Part shown: one piece after another, positions 1 through 5,410 of the stretch | Numbering within the stretch: the stretch's first letter is position 1 | Layout of the letters: each line of letters opens with the position of its first letter | Assembly (NCBI GenBank): GCA_026193735.1 | Contig: JAPHUJ010000279.1 | Location: 1 to 6,066, forward strand | DNA from: Sulfurovum sp. | GTDB lineage: Bacteria; Campylobacterota; Campylobacteria; Campylobacterales; Sulfurovaceae | Length of the DNA stretch: 6,066 nucleotides | Direction of reading: 5' to 3' | Program-made: the position numbers and the translations under genes | The notes under the pieces: model-generated | What the model was told of the DNA's origin: nothing | What the model saw: the letters and a program-made list of their open reading frames with translations, nothing else | The model's database searches: none

Positions 1-1
1 A

Positions 2-241
2 GTGCAAAACCAAGGTCATAGTGGAGGCGCTTGTGGTAATGCTGTTGATAACATCATGGCACTCAACCCTGATGCGTTGATTGTGGGTGGAATTGGTGCT
101 TCACCAGCTCAAGGTTTTGCCAATGCAAGATTAGACCTCTATTTTGACCAAAACTCAGCCACAGTAGAAGAGAGTGTTACAATGTTGATCTCAGGAAAAC
201 TCAAAAAAAGTAGTGCTAACGGTACCTGTTCGGTACACTAA
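2..241 (+). CDS. NifB/NifX-family iron-molybdenum cofactor-binding domain protein, C-terminal part (5' truncated by window)
   Basis: The visible 79 codons end at TAA 239-241. The frame is open to the left edge, so the GTG at position 2 is probably an internal valine rather than the start. Family members are usually about 100-130 residues, so roughly the last two thirds is seen. Diagnostic stretches are HSGGACGNAVDN near the visible start, then LNPDALIVGGIGASPAQGF, a segment ending LYF, and TVEESVTMLISGKL. This is the pattern of the dinitrogenase iron-molybdenum cofactor biosynthesis fold (PF02579), which binds FeMo-co precursors or other metal-sulfur clusters in the cytoplasm. The Cys in GGACGN and the terminal Cys and His (CSVH) could be metal ligands; this is inference. 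Many members occur outside nitrogen fixation, and no nif gene is visible here, so a role in nitrogenase maturation should not be assumed. No ribosome binding site or promoter is visible because the 5' end lies outside the window. Confidence 0.85.
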   Translation: MQNQGHSGGACGNAVDNIMALNPDALIVGGIGASPAQGFANARLDLYFDQNSATVEESVTMLISGKLKKSSANGTCSVH

Positions 242-242
242 T

Positions 243-320
243 ATGAAATTTGAATTAAAGCAGATCGCTACTATCAGTTCTTCCTATTGTAGCTTAGTCA
301 ATACACCTGCACACTCTAAA
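243..320 (+). pseudogene. Possible 5' remnant of a TrmO/TsaA-like tRNA methyltransferase gene
   Basis: An ATG lies one base after the stop of the NifX-like gene (TAA-T-ATG). It opens a frame reading MKFELKQIATISSSY, then CSLVNTPAHSK. The start of TrmO/TsaA (UPF0066, the SAM-dependent methyltransferase of t6A37 in tRNA) has the pattern 'F-x-QIGVIRSPYKEKF-x-VPRQ'. Recalled against E. coli TsaA, an ungapped alignment of about 18 positions keeps Q, I, I, S, Y and P. The resemblance stops near 320, just where the inverted repeat begins. The frame then runs antisense through the end of the cyclase gene to a stop near 467 without any TrmO-like sequence. No convincing Shine-Dalgarno is seen, though coupling to the upstream stop is possible. 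It may be a truncated gene or a chance match in a short stretch; the call rests on few residues. Confidence 0.22.
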
Positions 321-321
321 G

Positions 322-389
322 GTGGCAAAAGACAAAACAAAGTCATATTTCCTATGCACTTTTATAGGAAAGCACTTTGTTTTTGCCAC
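322..389. repeat. Composite inverted repeat at the convergent gene junction; possible bidirectional terminator
   Basis: The outer arms are 322-343 and 374-389. The right arm, ACTTTGTTTTTGCCAC, is the reverse complement of the left arm if a 6-base bulge (331-336, gacaaa) is skipped in the left. Inside lies a perfect 8-bp stem, TTTCCTAT (348-355) with ATAGGAAA (364-371), and an 8-base loop. The structure spans the stop codon of the cyclase gene (352-354), and the right arm encodes its C-terminal SGKNKV region. It lies where the + strand NifX-like gene and the - strand cyclase gene converge, which fits a shared terminator. The stems are AT-rich and there is no clean run of T after the hairpin on either strand, so intrinsic termination is uncertain. 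Confidence 0.5.
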
Positions 390-3300
390 TTCTTTTTGCC
401 TCATACAGTGCATTATCAGCTTTGTAAATGGCAACTTCTATATCTTTGTCGACTGTCATATCTGTAAAAGATACGCCTGCGCTGATCGTTACATGCAAAA
501 CTTGATCAGATTCAAGTGCAATAACAATGTTTTCGACTGATCTTCTAATATTTTCAACAAGTTGCAATGCATCTTTTATGGCTGTATAAGGTAACAGGAT
601 AATAAACTCTTCACCTCCAAACCTACATGCAATATCACTTTTACGTGTATGATTACGTACAATGTCTGCAATAGCAATAATCACCTTATCCCCGACAGGA
701 TGTCCATAGGTATCATTCACATTTTTGAAGTTATCTATATCGAACATCGCTACTATAATTGAAAACTCTTCTCGTTTAGATAGATCAAAAATGTTTGCTG
801 ATACTTCTGAAAAGTATCTTCTGTTATACAGTTTTGTCATAGGGTCCATTGAAGCCAAAAGTCTTAATTCATCTTTTGTTGTTTCCAAATCTTTGGTCCG
901 CTGTTTGATCTTCTCTTCAAGACTGTCATAGACAATCGTATTTTCAATAGATATCACAATCTGACCACTCAAATATTGCAGAAGTTTCACTTTTTCTTCT
1001 GTAAATACTCCAGGTAATTGATTATTTTCCAGATAAATCACCCCTTTTATTTCTCCTTGCAAAATAAGCGGTGCACACAATACGGATTTGACGATCCGAG
1101 ATGAGCTATAGGAAATATCAAAGATATTGCTTTTTGTCATATCATCAATCAAAACCGCTTCCTTGCTACGTAACACATAATTGACAATTGGATGAACAAT
1201 CTCAGGATATTCCTTATAAGAAATATCCTGCATTACCTCGATCTTCTCACTACCCTCGTACGCAGAGGCCTGTATGCGTAAATCTCCTTCTTTTTCCAGA
1301 AGTAAGAATCCATGTTGTGCACCGGCATTTTCCATAATAATATAGATAAGCGTTTGCAACAGACTTGAGAATTCATGTTCTTTGGCAATGACTTCAGAAG
1401 ATTTTATTAATGTATTCACATCAAATAATACCTTTTCATTGTACTGTATTTGTGCAGAATTCATCATGCCCCACTTACTAAATGCTTGCAAAGATTCAGT
1501 ATGATAGAGCGATGCTGCTTTATCTTGTTCCATTACTTCATAATGCTCGGCCATTAATCTATTTGCAATGGCTTCAAGATGTGTTTGTGTATATATTTTG
1601 GCCAATTTGATAGCTTTTTCATATAAATGGAATGCTTCATTATACTCTCCCTTGATACGATACATCTCTCCTTGCATAATATAAGACCTTACTAAAAAAT
1701 TCTCAGGACAATCTTCTGCCCAACGTATAAATTTTTTAGTCATACGTTTAAGATTTTTTTTGTATTGTATTTTTGTGGGAAGGTCCACTTGTATTTGGGA
1801 AAACAACTGCGCCAAGATCAATGCATAATAAAACATGTACTCTGTATCATGCAACATACCTTTGGATGACTGCGAAAACTTTTTGGCTTTTTGGCTTACT
1901 AATCGTGCTTTATCATACTCCTTATGAATATATAGAGTAATCATTTTATTGATAAAATAATAGTGTGCAAAGTGTTTTGACTCATACTCTTCAAGTGATT
2001 TGACATAAGCAGATTCATTAAAATTGATATCATCAAAGGTATCTACGCCTTGAGTTTGTCCACTAAGGTTCAACACTGCCTGTTTGACAGATATGATCGC
2101 ACCATGCTGTTCTCTGGTTCCAATACTTGCAACGATCTTTTCAAAATATTTTATCTGGCTGAATATCTCAGTAAAAGCAACACCTCTCATGAACATACTC
2201 TGTACGATACCTGCAGCCGCACAACCCGTATGAAACCAATCTCCTATCTCCAGTCCGTTCTTATATGCTTGCATCCAGTTCTCTTCTGTTTCTATTGCAG
2301 GCTGTTTCCATGATGTACCGAAATATCCGGATACGAACTTCACTTCAGCATGTTGGATCTTGTTATCAAATCTTTCAAGCATATCAAACGATAGCTTACT
2401 GTAGGCAAATCCTGTATCGTGGTTACCTACAATAGCCCCTTGAAATATCACACCAAAGACCGTAAATCCTATGACCGCTTCTTTGGTTAAACCGTATTCC
2501 AAACAGAGTTTGACGATGATCATCGCATTTGCCACACACAATTCGGGACGTATCTGGTAGGCAGCTTGCAAAATATTTGCCATAAGACGTATGGTCATTT
2601 TAAAATTTTCATCATCGTTCTGGGGTAAATTGATAAGGTCTTCTGTCTGATAAGCCCTCAATTTTAATTTCAGTTTCAAGAACTCTACAATAAACAGTGG
2701 CGGTACAAACTTTTTTGGGATCTTAATGCCAAAACTTTTGACTGCCACACTTCCAACTTCGTAAGCTTTATGAAATTGTGAGATATCAGCATAGAGTTTG
2801 ATAAGTAATTCATATATCTCTGCTTTTTGTAACCTGTTCGCAGCCAGTTCAAGTGCCTTTTCGTAGTACACTATAGCCTCATCACTATGATTACATAGAT
2901 GTTCACACTCTGCACGTAGTTTTAGCATCATTGCCGTATTCTCTAAGGAACAATTCAGAAAACACAATTCCATCGATTTTTTAATATACTTCAAGGCACT
3001 TTCAAAGTCACCGCTTTTCTTGGCATAGTGTGCGGCTTGTATATTCAATTGGCCAAGAAATTGTTTATCTCTTACATAGAGTGAACCTATGTTTAAATGG
3101 TTTACACAAGTTAATAGCTTCTGCTTATCCAACAATTCACTCTGTCTTTTTAAGTGACATCCTATTTTATAATGTAACTTGACCTCCATCTTGTCAGATA
3201 AAAATGTATGCATAGTTTGTTGCATCTTATCATGTAAAAATCGATAGCGCTTGACCTCTCCGTGTAGACCGTCTTCTACTATCCAACCAGAGAACAATGC

Positions 3301-4932
3301 TAAAGAGAGTGACGCTTCAAAATGTGGATCATCATCAAATACTTTTTCTAAAATATCTTCCAGGAAAGTATTTCCCATGCATGAGGCGATACAAAGTAAC
3401 TTACGTACATTGACATCAAGGGCATCAATGTTTTCGGACAACATATCAAATACATTATCTGAGATTTGTAGTCGATTCATTTTTGCCAGATCACAGTGCC
3501 AGCCCAGTGTCTGCATATCAAACCAGATCGCATCATCCTTGTACAACTGTTTCAAATACTGCTTTACAAAAAATGGATTTCCTTTTGTACGTACATACAT
3601 AAGCTCTGCTACTGCTGGTGCTTGGGATAATTGCATATTTTCAATGATCAATTTTTCAATATCATTTTGTGCAAGTGCTAAAACCTCCACTTCATCGACT
3701 TTTATCCCATAAGATTCCATTTCGAATAACATGGAATTCAAGAAATGATCTTTGGAAATTTCCATCTCATCATCACGGTTGGTTAATAACAGTACGATAT
3801 TATCCAACTTTGAGAGTACATTTTTGATCCAATCTATCGTGCCCCTATCTGCCCACTGAATATCGTCCACATAGATACAAAGTGGTTTGTCTTTATCTAC
3901 GAACAATTCCATAAAACGTACCACCAGATGATCCAAATTTACATTTGAATCCATTTTGGACGCAGGCTGTTTTCCGATGATCGTCTCTATCTCCGGAATG
4001 ACATCTATCAATGTTTGAGCCTGTGTACCCAAGATATCGGTCAGTTTATTTTTATACTCATTTAAGGTCTCTTCATCTTGTACGATGATCTGTTTTGCCA
4101 AATGACGCAATGCCATATAGAGAACCTGATAAGGTCTGCTCTGTTCACCATAGTCGAGTTTGAATCTCAACATCTGAGAGAAGGTATTTTTATTTTTCTT
4201 TACGATTTTATTTACCAAAGAAGTCTTACCTACTCCAGAATGACCGTTGATGAGTATTACCTTGTTCTCCTTATTCACTTTAGAATCGATGAGATATTGT
4301 ATTTTCTGTTCTTCTTTTTCTCTTCCGTAGACCCTTTCATTGGTATACAGTTCCAATAGACTGTTAAGGGTATCTGGTTTAAAATCAAGCAATACTTCGT
4401 TCTTTCTAAATGCCTGAAGCACTTTTGTCAAGTCTATCGAAACGGACAAAATCTCTTGATAGCGTTCAGCTGGATTGATAGCCGTCATTTTCTCAATAAT
4501 CAGTGATATGGCTTGAGGAATCTCTTTATCTTTATCTGATACCAAAGGCACTTTCTTTGTTACAATTGTATGCGAATATTCAAGGAGATTGGTATATCCA
4601 AAAGGCAATTCATCCAATAACATCTCATAAAAAATGATTCCCAATACATAAATATCGGTATGATGATCCACCTGCTGTGCATCTTTGAGTATTTGCTCAG
4701 GAGCACTGTATATAACATGAGAGGCATTCTCATTTTTTTCTGACATAGAGATCCTGATCTGGTGTGCAGGATTAACCTGTATTTTATACACATCAAGATA
4801 GTGACATATTGCATTGTGTCTATGGAATTCCTGCAGACTTTTACAAATGGCAATGGCCAATTCTAAAAATGTTTCAATATCCATCACGTGCGTATTAATG
4901 TATTGTGATAATGAATAAAATTCATTTTTCAT
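352..4932 (-). CDS. Giant signalling protein: pseudokinase - AAA/STAND ATPase - TPR - GAF - GGDEF diguanylate cyclase
   Basis: This 1526-residue, probably cytoplasmic protein is predicted to make c-di-GMP from two GTP. Residues 1-172 match a protein kinase C-lobe only (IYSAPEQ 74-80, DIYVLG 93-98, ELPF 108-111, Arg157); the N-lobe is absent and HRD and DFG are lost. A STAND-type ATPase follows from about 202, with Walker A GHSGVGKT 230-237, Walker B CIYVDDIQWAD 352-362, GNPFF 451-455 and FLHDKMQQ 565-572. TPR-like helices fill about 612-1160 (clear at 642-656, 683-699 and 1095-1113). GAF lies at about 1187-1333 (ENAGAQHGFLLLE, SVLCAPL, YLEN), then a coiled coil at about 1335-1360. The GGDEF domain at 1360-1524 has DPMTKLYNRR 1363-1372, FDIDNFKNVND 1397-1407, GGEEF 1439-1443 and the I-site RKSD 1430-1433. 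The order matches the large kinase-ATPase-GAF-histidine kinase sensors with the histidine kinase swapped for GGDEF. The ATG is the first possible start, because TAA lies in frame two codons upstream. AGGA precedes it, and the 88-aa gene ends 12 bases upstream, indicating an operon. No signal peptide or membrane segment is evident. Confidence 0.93.
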   Translation of the reverse strand: MKNEFYSLSQYINTHVMDIETFLELAIAICKSLQEFHRHNAICHYLDVYKIQVNPAHQIRISMSEKNENASHVIYSAPEQILKDAQQVDHHTDIYVLGIIFYEMLLDELPFGYTNLLEYSHTIVTKKVPLVSDKDKEIPQAISLIIEKMTAINPAERYQEILSVSIDLTKVLQAFRKNEVLLDFKPDTLNSLLELYTNERVYGREKEEQKIQYLIDSKVNKENKVILINGHSGVGKTSLVNKIVKKNKNTFSQMLRFKLDYGEQSRPYQVLYMALRHLAKQIIVQDEETLNEYKNKLTDILGTQAQTLIDVIPEIETIIGKQPASKMDSNVNLDHLVVRFMELFVDKDKPLCIYVDDIQWADRGTIDWIKNVLSKLDNIVLLLTNRDDEMEISKDHFLNSMLFEMESYGIKVDEVEVLALAQNDIEKLIIENMQLSQAPAVAELMYVRTKGNPFFVKQYLKQLYKDDAIWFDMQTLGWHCDLAKMNRLQISDNVFDMLSENIDALDVNVRKLLCIASCMGNTFLEDILEKVFDDDPHFEASLSLALFSGWIVEDGLHGEVKRYRFLHDKMQQTMHTFLSDKMEVKLHYKIGCHLKRQSELLDKQKLLTCVNHLNIGSLYVRDKQFLGQLNIQAAHYAKKSGDFESALKYIKKSMELCFLNCSLENTAMMLKLRAECEHLCNHSDEAIVYYEKALELAANRLQKAEIYELLIKLYADISQFHKAYEVGSVAVKSFGIKIPKKFVPPLFIVEFLKLKLKLRAYQTEDLINLPQNDDENFKMTIRLMANILQAAYQIRPELCVANAMIIVKLCLEYGLTKEAVIGFTVFGVIFQGAIVGNHDTGFAYSKLSFDMLERFDNKIQHAEVKFVSGYFGTSWKQPAIETEENWMQAYKNGLEIGDWFHTGCAAAGIVQSMFMRGVAFTEIFSQIKYFEKIVASIGTREQHGAIISVKQAVLNLSGQTQGVDTFDDINFNESAYVKSLEEYESKHFAHYYFINKMITLYIHKEYDKARLVSQKAKKFSQSSKGMLHDTEYMFYYALILAQLFSQIQVDLPTKIQYKKNLKRMTKKFIRWAEDCPENFLVRSYIMQGEMYRIKGEYNEAFHLYEKAIKLAKIYTQTHLEAIANRLMAEHYEVMEQDKAASLYHTESLQAFSKWGMMNSAQIQYNEKVLFDVNTLIKSSEVIAKEHEFSSLLQTLIYIIMENAGAQHGFLLLEKEGDLRIQASAYEGSEKIEVMQDISYKEYPEIVHPIVNYVLRSKEAVLIDDMTKSNIFDISYSSSRIVKSVLCAPLILQGEIKGVIYLENNQLPGVFTEEKVKLLQYLSGQIVISIENTIVYDSLEEKIKQRTKDLETTKDELRLLASMDPMTKLYNRRYFSEVSANIFDLSKREEFSIIVAMFDIDNFKNVNDTYGHPVGDKVIIAIADIVRNHTRKSDIACRFGGEEFIILLPYTAIKDALQLVENIRRSVENIVIALESDQVLHVTISAGVSFTDMTVDKDIEVAIYKADNALYEAKRSGKNKVLSYKSA

Positions 4933-4942
4933 GATTTATATT

Positions 4943-4946
4943 TCCT
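4943..4946 (-). promoter_or_regulatory. Ribosome binding site of the giant cyclase gene, overlapping the upstream stop codon
   Basis: On the - strand AGGA lies 10 bases before the ATG at 4932. It overlaps the TAG stop (4947-4945) of the 88-aa gene, as TAGGA. Ribosomes finishing the small gene would therefore sit on the start region of the large one, which favours translational coupling. The motif is only four bases and the spacing is slightly long. Confidence 0.5.
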
Positions 4947-5211
4947 AATGACTTGAAAAAGTTCTGTACGCTTTCCATTTTAAAAACATATCCCGACTAA
5001 CATTATTTTCTTCTATACTCTCAGCAGCATAATTCATGAGTGTAGCTTCCAAAAATGTACTGTAATCCAAAGAAATTGTACCTTTCTCTCTACTTTGTGG
5101 TACATTTCCTGCTCTGTCTTGAAACCACTCATTCCATTTTTTAGAACCTGGAATATACATTTTCCAAGGTTTATTTTTATACTCTTTAACAGGGTATAAA
5201 AATGTATTCAT
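4945..5211 (-). CDS. Unrecognised 88-residue tryptophan-rich protein, first full-size gene of the cyclase operon
   Basis: I do not recognise this protein. It has 88 residues, is rich in aromatic and charged residues, has tryptophans at 16, 26, 29 and 79 and no cysteine, and contains the segment KKWNEWFQDRAG at 24-35. It has no hydrophobic stretch of its own and no visible enzyme motif. It ends 12 bases before the giant cyclase gene and its stop overlaps that gene's ribosome binding site, so the two are probably co-transcribed and functionally linked. No Shine-Dalgarno is seen before its ATG. Instead the ATG overlaps the TGA of an 18-codon hydrophobic reading frame (ATGA). Translation may be coupled to that peptide, or the peptide may be this protein's signal sequence separated by a frameshift. 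Read upstream, its own frame hits TAA at 5259-5257, with no other start before the ATG. That extension would read CHGTSSYLPNNHH before Met1, a plausible mature N-terminus if a frameshift exists. It could also be a non-functional remnant. Confidence 0.6.
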   Translation of the reverse strand: MNTFLYPVKEYKNKPWKMYIPGSKKWNEWFQDRAGNVPQSREKGTISLDYSTFLEATLMNYAAESIEENNVSRDMFLKWKAYRTFSSH

Positions 5212-5264
5212 ATGATGGTTATTTGGTAGATAACTAGAAGTACCATGACAAGTAGTTTATGCAT
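5208..5264 (-). CDS. 18-residue hydrophobic leader or signal-like peptide
   Basis: The frame reads MHKLLVMVLLVIYQITII and ends at TGA 5210-5208, which overlaps the ATG of the 88-aa gene (ATGA). A GGAG Shine-Dalgarno lies 8 bases before its ATG, better than anything in front of the 88-aa gene. One lysine followed by a long aliphatic run is the form of a signal peptide n- and h-region or a tiny membrane peptide. Three readings are possible: a translational coupling leader; a true membrane micropeptide; or the signal peptide of the 88-aa protein, put out of frame by one base by mutation or sequencing error. Shifting frame around 5230-5220 would join the hydrophobic core to LPNNHHMNTF. Such short frames also arise by chance in AT-rich DNA, but the ribosome binding site and the exact ATGA junction argue against that. 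Confidence 0.45.
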   Translation of the reverse strand: MHKLLVMVLLVIYQITII

Positions 5265-5272
5265 TGCAATTT

Positions 5273-5276
5273 CTCC
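5273..5276 (-). promoter_or_regulatory. Shine-Dalgarno GGAG serving the 18-codon peptide
   Basis: On the - strand GGAG(AA) is followed after 8 bases by the ATG at 5264. It is the best ribosome binding site between the helicase gene and the giant cyclase gene. It lies about 62 bases upstream of the 88-aa start, too far to serve that start directly, so it points to the peptide or to a single frameshifted gene as the entry point of translation. Confidence 0.5.
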
Positions 5277-5339
5277 ATCATAATAATATAATTTTCAGTT
5301 TTGAGTATAACCAAAAATAATATATTCTACTATTTAATT

Positions 5340-5368
5340 ATTATATAAACTTGACAATAGTCTTGTAA
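5340..5368 (-). promoter_or_regulatory. Candidate sigma-70 promoter for the peptide / 88-aa / cyclase operon
   Basis: On the - strand a perfect TATAAT occupies 5345-5340. With a 17-base spacer the -35 position (5368-5363) reads TTACAA, a weak match to TTGACA. Weak -35 boxes with AT-rich surroundings are usual in Campylobacterota promoters. Transcription would start near 5333, giving a leader of about 70 bases before the peptide start. It lies between the helicase stop (5411) and the operon, where a promoter is expected, but TATAAT-like strings are common in such AT-rich DNA. Confidence 0.45.
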
Positions 5369-5384
5369 TCAAATAAAAATACAA
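5363..5384. repeat. Short interrupted palindrome over the candidate -35 region
   Basis: TTGTA at 5363-5367 and TACAA at 5380-5384 form inverted half-sites with a 12-base AT-rich centre. The left half covers the presumed -35 hexamer of the operon promoter, so it could be an operator. The half-sites are only five bases long, so chance is a serious alternative. No transcriptional regulator is encoded nearby. Confidence 0.2.
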
Positions 5385-5410
5385 TGTAGGTGGTCTTGGT
5401 CGTCATATAC

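Noticed and set aside
221..236. Inverted repeat GTACC-tgttc-GGTAC at the end of the NifX-like gene, a possible terminator
   Set aside because: The stem has only 5 bp, lies inside the coding sequence before the stop, and is not followed by a T-tract.
3251..3712. A 153-codon open frame on the + strand inside the giant cyclase gene
   Set aside because: It lies wholly antisense to a coding region with strong family motifs, its translation is Ser/Ile-rich with no recognisable domain, and it has no convincing ribosome binding site. It is a shadow frame, as are the + strand frames at 725-931, 2050-2313 and 4078-4359 and the - strand frame at 4560-4853.
5349..5366. Apparent palindrome ACTTGACAATAGTCTTGT
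   Set aside because: The outer AC/GT and inner GAC/GTC pair, but the TT/TT positions between them do not, so it is too imperfect to call as a separate operator.
5351..5385. A perfect TTGACA on the + strand (5351-5356) with TACAAT downstream (5380-5385), looking like a rightward promoter
   Set aside because: The spacer is 23 bases, too long for sigma-70; at 17 bases only TAAAAA is present. A transcript would run antisense into the helicase gene, and no + strand gene follows.
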